Source: a bacterium (GTDB lineage Bacteria; Patescibacteriota; Minisyncoccia; Minisyncoccales; GWA2-38-27). Taken from it: 9,013 nt of DNA. How positions within the stretch are numbered: the stretch's first letter is position 1; each line of letters begins with the position of its first letter. The stretch is taken from NCBI GenBank assembly GCA_029553225.1, contig JAKPCP010000052.1:1-9013 (forward strand). The letters run 5' to 3'. The notes under the pieces were generated by a model that saw only the letters and a program-made list of their open reading frames with translations, had not been told where the DNA came from and ran no database searches. This document shows positions 1 through 6,937 of this stretch, in pieces. The position numbers were made by a program, and so were the translations under genes.

Positions 1-822
1 TAATGTTTTATAAAGCACTGCTGTTTTAAGTCCAGAAAAGCTGAAATCATAATTTTTTGAATTTATCATTGGACGAGGAAGAGAAATATTATATTTTAAA
101 TTTTTATTTTTTATTTTTTTTGCTTTTTCTGCTATTTTAGGCCCTCCTGGATATTCTAAATTTAAAATCCTTGCTGTTTTATCAAAACATTCACCAGCAG
201 CATCATCCAATGTTTCGCCTAAAATTTTATATTTACCAATATTTTTTATTAAAATTATTTGAGTATGGCCACCAGAAACAATTAAAGATACTGCTGGAAA
301 AAAAGAATTTATTTCCTTAAAATTAAAATCTAAAAAATTAACTAAAATATGAGATTGTATATGATTTGCTGGAACAATTGGTATTTCCCAATAATAAGAC
401 AAAGATTTTGTAAAATTTAAACCAACCCATAAACAGGGGTCTAATCCCGGCCCAGTTGTTACTGATAAAATATCTATTTTAGGTTTTTCGTATTTTTCTA
501 AAAATTTTATTAATTCGTTTTTAAGAATTTCTTCCCTTGAAAGTGTTTTTTCTATTGTTTGAATTTTATTATCTTTTTCTGATTTTTTATTTTTAATTTT
601 TAAAAGATTTGCTTTTTTTAAAGCTTTTTTAAATACAAAAACTAAATTTTTTTGGTGTTCTCTTTTTGCCAACATTGGATAAACTCCTCCATATTTTTTA
701 TGAATATTAACTTGCGAAGAAATAATATTTGATAAAATCTTAAAATTGCCCTTATTATTTTGCGCTTTAATTATTCCTATTGAGGTATCATCACAAGATG
801 TATCAATTCCTAAAATTATCAT
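1..822 (-). CDS. tsaD: TsaD, tRNA N6-threonylcarbamoyladenosine transferase (3' end outside window)
   Basis: TsaD transfers the threonylcarbamoyl group from threonylcarbamoyl-AMP to A37 of tRNAs that read ANN codons, in the cytoplasm, together with TsaB and TsaE. I translated 274 codons from the ATG at 822; the frame stays open to base 1, so the C-terminus is missing. Seen: the ASKHA-type start MIILGIDTSCDD, the paired histidines H154 and H158 (HIQSH, metal-binding in the family), TTGPGL, SGGH at 183-186, LDDAAGECFDKTA, YPGGP and DFSFSGLKT near the edge. The third metal ligand, a C-terminal Asp, lies outside the window. Odd: between the conserved ANL (about 71-73) and IDILSV (from 116) lie about 42 mostly charged, Lys-rich residues, where E. 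coli TsaD, as I recall it, has about four. No Shine-Dalgarno precedes the ATG. It is divergent from tRNA-Glu. Identification is near certain. Confidence 0.96.
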   Translation of the reverse strand, partial: MIILGIDTSCDDTSIGIIKAQNNKGNFKILSNIISSQVNIHKKYGGVYPMLAKREHQKNLVFVFKKALKKANLLKIKNKKSEKDNKIQTIEKTLSREEILKNELIKFLEKYEKPKIDILSVTTGPGLDPCLWVGLNFTKSLSYYWEIPIVPANHIQSHILVNFLDFNFKEINSFFPAVSLIVSGGHTQIILIKNIGKYKILGETLDDAAGECFDKTARILNLEYPGGPKIAEKAKKIKNKNLKYNISLPRPMINSKNYDFSFSGLKTAVLYKTL

Positions 823-847
823 AATATTAAAAAGAAATTAATTGTTT

Positions 848-876
848 ATTTTAATTGTTAAATTGATTTTTTTCAA
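848..876 (-). promoter_or_regulatory. Predicted sigma70-type promoter for tsaD
   Basis: Reading the minus strand, TTGAAA (876-871) and TAAAAT (853-848) are separated by exactly 17 bases. Each box is close to consensus. Transcription would start near 841, giving a leader of about 20 bases before the tsaD ATG at 822. Such boxes arise easily by chance in AT-rich DNA, so support comes from the spacing and position only. It overlaps the opposite-strand promoter for tRNA-Glu. Confidence 0.42.
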
Positions 877-891
877 ATTTTATTTTAGAAT
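863..891 (+). promoter_or_regulatory. Predicted sigma70-type promoter for tRNA-Glu and the glycosyltransferase
   Basis: TTGATT (863-868) and TAGAAT (886-891) are 17 bases apart, matching TTGACA at 4/6 and TATAAT at 5/6. The expected start point is near 898, only a few bases before the first base of the tRNA at 902. That is a sensible arrangement for a tRNA gene. The same transcript would probably continue into the glycosyltransferase, whose ATG is 13 bases after the tRNA. AT-rich background limits confidence. Confidence 0.55.
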
Positions 892-901
892 TAAAAATTA
901 A

Positions 902-974
902 GGCCCTATCGTCTAGCGGTTAAGGACACCACCCTTTCAAGGTGAAAACACGGGTTCAAATCCCGTTGGGGCCA
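902..974 (+). tRNA. tRNA-Glu (anticodon UUC)
   Basis: A full cloverleaf can be drawn by eye. The acceptor stem GGCCCTA pairs with TGGGGCC (one T-G wobble), with discriminator A974. The D stem is GTCT/GGAC and the T stem ACGGG/CCCGT with loop TTCAAAT. The anticodon loop CTTTCAA gives TTC at 936-938, which decodes GAA and GAG. The variable region is four bases. The outermost anticodon-stem pair (27-43, bases 929 and 945) is a C-A mismatch; the other four pairs are sound. CCA is not encoded, so a CCA-adding enzyme is required. It is probably co-transcribed with the glycosyltransferase. Confidence 0.95.
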
Positions 975-987
975 CATAATTTAAAAA

Positions 988-2550
988 ATGGAAAACAAAA
1001 GTTATCTATCTATCGGAAAAGCATCTGATATTGAAAATAAAAAAGAAAGAAGAATATATCGTTTTTTTGAAATGCTGCCAGGATTATTAAGCTGGAGTGT
1101 TTTATTTTTAGCTGTTTTTTGCTCTTGGAAAATTCCTTTTATTGCCTCTATATTTATTATTTCTTTTTCTCTTTTTTGGCTTTTAAGAACTATTTATTAT
1201 TCTTTTCATTTATGGTCTGGCTATCAGAAAATGAAAAAAATTGAAAAAGCAGATTGGATAAAAAAACTTAATTCTTTATCGTCTTCAAAATATTCATTAA
1301 AAACAATAAAAAATTGGAAAGAGTTATATCATTTAATTGTTATTCCAATGTATAAAGAAGAATTGGAAATTTTAAAAGATACATTCTCTTCTTTAGAAAA
1401 ATCAAATTATCCAAAAGAAAAAATGATTGTTGTTTTAGGATGCGAAGAAAGAAATAAAGAAGAAGCGCAAAAAATAGCTAGTGAAATTGAAAAAGAGTTT
1501 GGTAAAAAATTTTTCAGATTTTTAATTACTTGGCATCCTCAAAATTTAAAAAATGAAATTAATGGCAAAGGCGCTAACGAAACTTGGGCAGCAAAAAAAG
1601 CAAAAAAAGAAATTATCGATCCTTTAAAAATTCCTTATGAAAATATCATTTTTTCTTCTTTTGATGCTGATACTTGTGTTTTCCCTCAATATTTTAGTCG
1701 CGTTTCTTATTGTTTTTTAACAGCAAAAAAACCTTTGAAAACAAGTTATCAGCCAATTCCTCTCTTTATTAATAATATCTGGCAAGCGCCTATTGTTTCT
1801 CAGGTTTTTTCTTTTTCTTCAACTTTTTGGCATACTATTAATCAAGAGAGAGCAAATAAATTAATTACTTTCTCGTCTCATTCAATGAGTTTTAAAACTT
1901 TAATAGACGTTAATTTTAAGCAAACAAATGTTGTTTCTGATGACTCAAGAATATTTTGGCAATGTTTTTTAAAATTCGATGGAGATTATAGAGTAAAACC
2001 ATTATATTATCCTATTTCAATGGATGCTAATGTTTCAAAAAATTTGTTTAAAACAATGATAAACATTTATAAACAGCAAAGAAGATGGGCTTATGGAGTT
2101 GGCGATATTGCTTATTTTTTGTTTGGGTTTTTAAAAAATAAAAAAATTCCTATTCGTAAAGAAATTTCATTAGGATGGGAATTAATTGAAGGGCATATAG
2201 AATGGGCAACAGCAAGTTTATTAATCTTTTTTATTGGTTGGCTTCCTTTATTATTAGGAGGGCCTCAATTTTCTCAAACCGTTCTTTCCTATAATCTTCC
2301 TAAAATTATAAGCCGACTTATGACTATTTCTATGATTGGATTGGTTTTTTCTGCTTATTTAAGTTTTCTTCTGCTTCCTCCAAAACCTCCAAGTTTTAGT
2401 AAATATAAATATATAATTTGGGCTTTTAGTTGGTTATTGTTTCCCTTTATTATGGTATTTTTTACTTCATTTCCAGCGCTTGATGCTCAAACAAGATGGT
2501 TATTAGGAAAATATATGGGTTTCTGGACAACAGAAAAAGTAAGAAAGTAA
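988..2550 (+). CDS. Membrane-bound processive-type family 2 glycosyltransferase
   Basis: This 520-residue inner-membrane enzyme has a cytoplasmic GT-A (GT2) domain and would transfer sugar from a nucleotide-sugar, probably extending or exporting an envelope polysaccharide or glycolipid. The substrate cannot be read from sequence. Seen: two hydrophobic segments at about 30-47 and 49-70; the start of the GT domain at about 113-121 (LYHLIVIPMYKEE); FDAD at 225-228, the D-x-D that holds the metal and nucleotide; SDD at 317-319, in the position of the catalytic acid; QQRRW at 363-367, the Q-x-x-R-W motif of processive enzymes such as cellulose and hyaluronan synthases; and three further hydrophobic segments at about 408-425, 441-464 and 474-495. 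The ATG at 988 is the first in frame but has no Shine-Dalgarno. Met29 (1072) is an alternative that would remove a charged tail. It lies 13 bases after tRNA-Glu and one base from the recG stop. Confidence 0.85.
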   Translation: MENKSYLSIGKASDIENKKERRIYRFFEMLPGLLSWSVLFLAVFCSWKIPFIASIFIISFSLFWLLRTIYYSFHLWSGYQKMKKIEKADWIKKLNSLSSSKYSLKTIKNWKELYHLIVIPMYKEELEILKDTFSSLEKSNYPKEKMIVVLGCEERNKEEAQKIASEIEKEFGKKFFRFLITWHPQNLKNEINGKGANETWAAKKAKKEIIDPLKIPYENIIFSSFDADTCVFPQYFSRVSYCFLTAKKPLKTSYQPIPLFINNIWQAPIVSQVFSFSSTFWHTINQERANKLITFSSHSMSFKTLIDVNFKQTNVVSDDSRIFWQCFLKFDGDYRVKPLYYPISMDANVSKNLFKTMINIYKQQRRWAYGVGDIAYFLFGFLKNKKIPIRKEISLGWELIEGHIEWATASLLIFFIGWLPLLLGGPQFSQTVLSYNLPKIISRLMTISMIGLVFSAYLSFLLLPPKPPSFSKYKYIIWAFSWLLFPFIMVFFTSFPALDAQTRWLLGKYMGFWTTEKVRK

Positions 2551-2551
2551 T

Positions 2552-4693
2552 CTATTCTAAATGAATTTTATTCTTAAATTCTTTTAATTTTTCTTTTAAA
2601 AACGGATATTTTTTAAATTCAATATCTTCTTCTAATATTTCTTTAGCTGAATTTCTTGCTTTTTCAACCAAAGAAATATTTTTAAACGAATCCATCATTA
2701 AATCAGGCACCCCCCATTGTCTTGTTCCGACAAAATCTCCAGGACCCCTAATTTCCAAATCTTTTTCAGCTAAAGTAAATCCATTTTCGCAATTTATTAA
2801 GGCTTTTAACCTTTCTTTTGTTTTTTTATTTAAGGAATCAGTAAATAAAAAACAATATGATTGATATTTACTTCTTCCAACTCTTCCTCGAAATTGGTGA
2901 AGCTGAGCCAAACCAAATCTTTCTGCGCCTTCGATCATCATAACAGTCGCATTAGGAACATCAACCCCTACTTCAACAACTGATGTTGATACTAAAATAT
3001 CTATTTTTCTGTTTTTAAAATCTTTCATTACTTTTTCTTTTTCGCTATTTTTTAGTTTTCCATGAAGCATTCCCACTTTTAAGTCAGGAAATATTTCATT
3101 TGAAAATTTTTCATACTCTTTTTTTACTGCCTTCACTTCAGTTAAATTTTCATTCTTTTCATTATTTTTATTATTTTCTTCAATTCGAGGACAAATAACA
3201 AAAACTTGTCTTCCTTTTTTAACTTCTTTCCTAATAAAATTATATGTCTTTTCTCTGTCTTTTTTATCTATTACTTTTGTTATAATTTTTTTTCTTCCTT
3301 TTGGTAATTCATCTATTATAGAAATATCTAAATCTCCATATATAGTTAAAGACAGAGTTCGAGGAATAGGAGTAGCTGTCATTGATAAAAGATGAGGAAC
3401 TGTTTTTTCTTCAGGTTTATTTATCGATGTTTTCCGACAAAGTTTTGCTCTTTGTTCTACTCCAAACCGATGCTGTTCATCTAAAATTACTAATCCTAAT
3501 TTATTAAATTTCACTTTATCTTGTATTAAAGCATGAGTTCCAATTAAAATATCAATTTCTCCATTTAAAACCTTTTCTAATAATTTTCTTCGTGATATTT
3601 CAATAAAATCATTTTTTAATTTTTTTGAATAAAATTTATCATTTTTCCCTGTAAGCAGTCCAATATTTATATTAAAATTTTTAAAAAGTTTAAAAATTTC
3701 CTGAAAGTGCTGTTTTGCCAAAATTTCTGTTGGAGCCATAAAAGCAACTTGATAGCCATTTTTTATTGTATTTAAAGCTGCTATAGCCGCAACAACTGTT
3801 TTTCCAGAACCAACATCGCCTTCAAGTAAACGATTCATTGGTCTTGGTTTTTCTAAATCTTTTAAGATTTGAAAAGCTGCTTTTCTTTGAGCGTCAGTTA
3901 ATTTAAAAGGTAGTAAATTAACAAATTTTTTAATTAAATCAATCTTAAAAACAATTGGTATTGCTTTTTCTTTTGATAATTTTAATCTTTCTTTTAAAAC
4001 GAAAAGTTCAATATAAAATAATTCCTCAAAAGAAAATCTTTTTTTGGCTTGTTCCGCTAATTCTTTTGAATCTGGAAAGTGAATTTGGAAAAGAGCTTCG
4101 TTAATTGGTAAAAAATTATTTTCTTTTATTATTTTTTCAGGCAAGGTTTCTGGTATTTTATTTCTAAAAGATAAAAGCAATGGTTTTAAAATAGAACGAA
4201 ACCATCGGGAAGATATTTTTTCTGTTTCAGGATATACTGCAATTAAACGACCTGTATGAGTTAAATCATCTAAAGAAAAATCTTTTTTTGATATTTTTTC
4301 ATATATTGGATTTGAAAAAAACATTCCATATTTATCAAAAACTACCTTTCCTGATAAAAAAACAATATCGTCTTCTTTTAAAATTTTAGTTAAATATGGC
4401 TGATTAAACCAAATAGATAATATTGTTCCTGATTTATCTTCAATTAAGGCGCGTGTTAAAATCATTTTCTTTTTCCATGTTTTAGTATTTTCTATGCTTT
4501 TAATTTTTCCACAAATAGTGCAAACCTCATTTATCTTAACTTCTGAAATTTTAATAATTTTAGAAAAATCTTCATATCTTCTCGGAAAATGAAAAAAAAG
4601 ATCTCTTATTGTTTCAATCCCCATTTTCTTTAATCTTTTTTTAAAAACATCTCCTATCCCAGAAATATTTTCTATAGGAGTTGAAAGATTCAT
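2552..4693 (-). CDS. recG: RecG, ATP-dependent branched-DNA helicase
   Basis: RecG unwinds and regresses stalled replication forks and remodels R-loops and recombination intermediates. The 713-residue protein looks intact and is slightly longer than E. coli RecG (about 693). Domains in order: an N-terminal helix-hairpin region (IENISGIG, about 7-14); the wedge/OB-fold domain at about 54-160, which grips the fork; then two RecA-like helicase domains. Motifs seen: Walker A GDVGSGKT at 292-299; DEQH at 405-408 (a DExH-type motif II); SMTATPIPRT at about 437-446 (motif III); GMLHGK at 541-546; and motif VI ending RGRVGR at 602-607. The RecG-typical TRG region, with GPGDFVGTRQWG at 650-661, follows. 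The stop is TAG. It is the last gene of the minus-strand run and faces the glycosyltransferase tail to tail. Its upstream gap of 72 bases is the largest in that run, and it alone has a clear ribosome binding site, so it may also have its own promoter. Confidence 0.97.
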   Translation of the reverse strand: MNLSTPIENISGIGDVFKKRLKKMGIETIRDLFFHFPRRYEDFSKIIKISEVKINEVCTICGKIKSIENTKTWKKKMILTRALIEDKSGTILSIWFNQPYLTKILKEDDIVFLSGKVVFDKYGMFFSNPIYEKISKKDFSLDDLTHTGRLIAVYPETEKISSRWFRSILKPLLLSFRNKIPETLPEKIIKENNFLPINEALFQIHFPDSKELAEQAKKRFSFEELFYIELFVLKERLKLSKEKAIPIVFKIDLIKKFVNLLPFKLTDAQRKAAFQILKDLEKPRPMNRLLEGDVGSGKTVVAAIAALNTIKNGYQVAFMAPTEILAKQHFQEIFKLFKNFNINIGLLTGKNDKFYSKKLKNDFIEISRRKLLEKVLNGEIDILIGTHALIQDKVKFNKLGLVILDEQHRFGVEQRAKLCRKTSINKPEEKTVPHLLSMTATPIPRTLSLTIYGDLDISIIDELPKGRKKIITKVIDKKDREKTYNFIRKEVKKGRQVFVICPRIEENNKNNEKNENLTEVKAVKKEYEKFSNEIFPDLKVGMLHGKLKNSEKEKVMKDFKNRKIDILVSTSVVEVGVDVPNATVMMIEGAERFGLAQLHQFRGRVGRSKYQSYCFLFTDSLNKKTKERLKALINCENGFTLAEKDLEIRGPGDFVGTRQWGVPDLMMDSFKNISLVEKARNSAKEILEEDIEFKKYPFLKEKLKEFKNKIHLE

Positions 4694-4697
4694 AATT

Positions 4698-4703
4698 TCC
4701 TCT
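4698..4703 (-). promoter_or_regulatory. Shine-Dalgarno site of recG
   Basis: On the minus strand AGAGGA is followed by four bases and then the recG ATG at 4693; counted from the GAGG core the spacing is five. It is the only convincing Shine-Dalgarno among the gene starts visible in the window, which supports the chosen recG start. Confidence 0.6.
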
Positions 4704-4765
4704 TTATCTTATAAAATATTATTTAATAAAAAAACACCTTTAAAAAGAAAATTTTATAAAAGCAT

Positions 4766-5689
4766 TTATGGTTGAAAAATATCTTCTGGCAAAAAATGGA
4801 CCTCTTTTACTCCAGGAAATTGTTTTGATGTCTTTTCAATTTGAAGCCACAAAATTTTCGCTTTACAAGAACCTCCGCTTGTTTTATTAAAAGGATCTTC
4901 AAAAACAAGCGTTAAAACACCATTTTTAAGATTAATATCTTTTAATTTTAACCCTTCTAAAGGAAAATCTGTTTCAATCCCTTCTTTAATTTCTTCTTCT
5001 GTTAAATTTTCTTTACCTCTTAAAAGAAGATTAATTGTTTCCTTTATTGGCGTTTGGGATATAGGAATTTTTCTTTTTATAGGAACTATGCCTTTTTCCG
5101 AACATTTTACATTTCCATTTTCGTCTTTGTCTTTTTCCGGATTATAATAATAAAGAAAAACATCAGTATAATTAATTTCTTCAAATAAAACTGGAATTTC
5201 AAATATTTTTTGATTTTCTAAAATTTCAGAAGGATTATCGCTTAAAAATTTTAAAGTTCCAGAAGAGGTTTGAGGCAAAGGAAAAAATAATTCTCCCTCG
5301 AAAGGAATAAAATCTTCGGTTGCCCAATCGCTTTTTGCATTTAAAATAGTTTTACCTAATAAATTATTGTTTTTATCATAAAGCTCAGCAGTAAAAACTC
5401 CTTCAAAAAACCAAAAACCTTTTGCTTTTCCTTCAATTTTTAGCGGACTTTTAATCTTTTCATTCTTTTTAGGAGAGATTATTAATATTCCTTGTTTTTC
5501 TTCAGGGCATTTCTCAAATTCACAATCAGGAGGTATTCTGCCAACAAAAGAATTATCATAACACATTTTTGCTTCTTTAGTACAAGAAATTTGTTTTTTA
5601 GGATAAAATTTTTGATAACAAAAAATCAACAAAATCAGTATAATTAAAAGGATAATTATTATTAATATTTTTCTGTTTATTTTTTTCAT
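4766..5689 (-). CDS. Membrane-anchored Gmad2/GerMN-domain protein with four-cysteine module
   Basis: An extracytoplasmic protein held by one N-terminal membrane segment; its biochemical role is unknown. From the preferred Met at 5689 (307 residues): a basic start MKKINRK, a very hydrophobic stretch at about 8-24, then a cysteine module at 36-61 (Cys36, 43, 56, 61). A Gmad2 immunoglobulin-like domain follows at about 67-155 (ILIISPKKNEKIKSPLKIEG, WATEDFIPFEGELFF). The GerMN domain is at about 174-302, with NGVLTLVFEDPF, GGSCKAKILWLQI and QFPGVKEVHF. Gmad2 and GerMN are named from Firmicutes germination and sporulation proteins, but the pairing, including a C-terminal EDI(L/F)QP ending, is common in non-sporulating candidate phyla as I recall. 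Cys196 and Cys275 in GerMN may form a disulfide. A start at 5707 is possible, adding MQFFNN and overlapping yraN by 17 bases. I prefer 5689 because it puts the basic residues first and follows the yraN stop by one base. Confidence 0.85.
   Translation of the reverse strand: MKKINRKILIIIILLIILILLIFCYQKFYPKKQISCTKEAKMCYDNSFVGRIPPDCEFEKCPEEKQGILIISPKKNEKIKSPLKIEGKAKGFWFFEGVFTAELYDKNNNLLGKTILNAKSDWATEDFIPFEGELFFPLPQTSSGTLKFLSDNPSEILENQKIFEIPVLFEEINYTDVFLYYYNPEKDKDENGNVKCSEKGIVPIKRKIPISQTPIKETINLLLRGKENLTEEEIKEGIETDFPLEGLKLKDINLKNGVLTLVFEDPFNKTSGGSCKAKILWLQIEKTSKQFPGVKEVHFLPEDIFQP
5504..5584 (-). other. Four-cysteine module, copy 1 (in the Gmad2/GerMN protein)
   Basis: This encodes 27 residues of pattern C-x6-C-x12-C-x4-C-P, sited about a dozen residues after the membrane anchor. 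Sixteen of the 27 positions are identical to the copy at 6633-6713, including AK before the second Cys, DNS after it, and PDC-x-FE before the fourth. I do not recognise a named domain. The spacing suggests a small disulfide-linked or metal-binding knot, which is inference. Confidence 0.6.
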
Positions 5690-5690
5690 A

Positions 5691-6077
5691 TTATTGAAAA
5701 ATTGCATTTTTAAAATGTTTTATTTTCGCTTTTTTATGATTTTTATCCAAAATAACTGAAATTATATCAATCTGCCATTTACTATTTAATGGAATTTTAT
5801 GCTCTATAAGCCAAATCTGAGAAAGATTAATTAATTGTTTTTGTTTTTTAAAATTAACTTTATCTTCTGGGGAAAAATCTGATTTGTTTTTTAGATATAA
5901 TGTTTTTACTTCAATAAAGCAAATAATTTTATCTTTTTTAGCAACAATATCAATTTCTCCTTTATAGGGAAATAATTCTTTATAATAATTTCTTTCTAAA
6001 ATTTTATATCCTCTTTTTATTAAATAAGAACAAGCAAGATCTTCTCCAAATTTACCAATCTTTTTTCTGCTATTCAT
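5691..6077 (-). CDS. yraN: YraN/UPF0102 family protein (restriction-endonuclease fold)
   Basis: A complete 128-residue cytoplasmic protein of the UPF0102 (YraN) family, close to the family's usual 115-130 residues. Its precise biochemical role is not settled; the fold is that of PD-(D/E)xK nucleases, so a DNA-related function is expected. Seen: the family N-terminus with KKIGKFGEDLACSYL (Glu12) and GYKILERNY, then GEID (Glu41, Asp43) and FIEVKT (Glu56, Lys58). Together these form the PD-(D/E)xK-like active site. A later WQIDII (about 101-106) is the usual final strand. The start at 6077 lacks a Shine-Dalgarno and is nine bases after the upstream gene's stop. The downstream gene starts one base after its stop, so translational coupling is likely. 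The nearby recG may share a DNA-maintenance theme, though yraN is flanked directly by two membrane-protein genes. Confidence 0.92.
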   Translation of the reverse strand: MNSRKKIGKFGEDLACSYLIKRGYKILERNYYKELFPYKGEIDIVAKKDKIICFIEVKTLYLKNKSDFSPEDKVNFKKQKQLINLSQIWLIEHKIPLNSKWQIDIISVILDKNHKKAKIKHFKNAIFQ

Positions 6078-6086
6078 TTTTTAAAA

Positions 6087-6836
6087 TTATTTACAAATAT
6101 TTTGAAGTAAAGATTTATCTATTGAAGAATCTTCACATAATTCTTTACATCTTTTCTCTGTTATTTTCTTGCTTAATTCTAAATTATATTCAAAAAATTT
6201 ACTATTTTCGTTCCAAACATAGGCATCATAATCGCAATTATCATCTGAAGAGCCGTAAATCATATAACCGCCGGAAATTACTGCTTTATTTAAAGGATCT
6301 AATTCTACTGATTCGTTATAATATTTTCCTGCGCCCCCACTCATAAATTCCATAGTCAATATTTTTCCATCTTTTGATTTAAATTTAGAAATAACAGGTT
6401 TATTATTTTCAATTCTTAAAATAGTAAAATTAGTAGTGGACGCGCCGGAATTTCCTAAATCAACAAGAGCTTCTGGAATTTTATCTCCGGTTATATCTTC
6501 TGTTTTTTCGATTGTTATAGGATAATTTTTTCCAGCATCTTTAAATTCTTTTTTTAAATCTTTTTCTATGTCTAAAATTAACAAATTCCAATCAATATTA
6601 TTATTTATTTCTTCTTCTCTCTTTTCTATTGCCGGACATTCTTCAAACTGACAATCAGGTCCAGTTCTAAAAACATAAGAGTTATCAGGGCAAAGTTTTG
6701 CGTCAGAAGGACAAATAGAATTTTTTCTGTTTTGGTTTTTCCAAAAGAAAAACAAATAAATTATTACGCAAAATAAAAATATAAGAAAAATTATTAAAAC
6801 AACTTTTTTAAGTTTCTTTTTTGCTTTTTTCTTCAT
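6087..6836 (-). CDS. Membrane-anchored cysteine-rich protein of unknown function
   Basis: A 249-residue protein I do not recognise. It opens with a strongly basic stretch (MKKKAKKKLKK) and a hydrophobic anchor at about 12-32, so the rest should face outward. Residues 42-68 carry the module C-x6-C-x12-C-x4-C-P shared with the Gmad2/GerMN protein two genes downstream. After a charged linker, about 80-225 looks like a globular domain. It includes EDITGDKIPEALVDLG (113-128), which resembles the acidic D-x-T-G-D turn of proteins that report a computed quantity or bind Ca2+, and Gly/Ser-rich turns such as FMSGGAG and YGSSDDN. Four more cysteines occur at 201, 230, 234 and 248, the last just before the C-terminus, which suggests further disulfides. 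The start is 17 bases after tRNA-Ser with no Shine-Dalgarno; yraN follows after nine bases. The plus strand opposite it contains an open frame that I regard as a shadow. Confidence 0.75.
   Translation of the reverse strand: MKKKAKKKLKKVVLIIFLIFLFCVIIYLFFFWKNQNRKNSICPSDAKLCPDNSYVFRTGPDCQFEECPAIEKREEEINNNIDWNLLILDIEKDLKKEFKDAGKNYPITIEKTEDITGDKIPEALVDLGNSGASTTNFTILRIENNKPVISKFKSKDGKILTMEFMSGGAGKYYNESVELDPLNKAVISGGYMIYGSSDDNCDYDAYVWNENSKFFEYNLELSKKITEKRCKELCEDSSIDKSLLQNICK
6633..6713 (-). other. Four-cysteine module, copy 2 (in the 249-residue anchored protein)
   Basis: This encodes Cys42 to Pro68, with cysteines at 42, 49, 62 and 67. The spacing equals that of the copy at 5504-5584, and 16 of 27 residues are identical. 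The rest of the two proteins does not look alike, so the module appears to be a mobile or conserved cap used next to the membrane anchor rather than evidence of simple gene duplication. Confidence 0.6.
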
Positions 6837-6853
6837 AAAATTTATTAAAAAAG

Positions 6854-6937
6854 CGGAGGGGACAGGATTCGAACCTGCAAGGGCTATGCACCCGCCGGTT
6901 CTCCAAACCGGTGCCTTGCCATTCGGCGCACCCCTCC
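6854..6937 (-). tRNA. tRNA-Ser (anticodon GGA)
   Basis: A class II tRNA with a long variable arm. On the minus strand the acceptor stem GGAGGGG pairs perfectly with CCCCTCC, with discriminator G. The D stem is GCC/GGC. The anticodon stem CCGGT/ACCGG encloses loop TTGGAGA, giving GGA at 6904-6902 (reads UCC and UCU). The variable arm pairs GGGT with GCCC, and the T stem GCAGG/CCTGT carries loop TTCGAAT. CCA is not encoded; the 3' end is followed by C and six T. The first base follows directly on the TAG stop of the zinc-ribbon gene, and the next gene begins 17 bases after the tRNA, so it sits inside a protein-coding transcription unit. Confidence 0.95.

Noticed and set aside
2563..2600. Hairpin GAATTT/AAATTC followed by a T-rich run, as a terminator for the glycosyltransferase
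   Set aside because: The six-pair stem is nearly all A-T and lies in the recG coding region; such structures are expected by chance in DNA this AT-rich.
4694..4765. A recG promoter or terminator in the 72-base gap
   Set aside because: TTTAAA and TAATAT are 17 bases apart on the minus strand, but each matches consensus at only 4/6; no hairpin longer than about four pairs was found.
6122..6346. Plus-strand open frame of 74 codons
   Set aside because: It lies entirely opposite the anchored protein gene at 6087-6836, has a low-complexity Ile/Leu/Tyr/Arg composition and shows no recognisable motif; it is a shadow frame.
6846..6853. Six-T run after tRNA-Ser as an intrinsic terminator
   Set aside because: The tRNA stem plus T run is suggestive, but the next gene starts 17 bases after the tRNA with no space for its own promoter, so read-through is needed.
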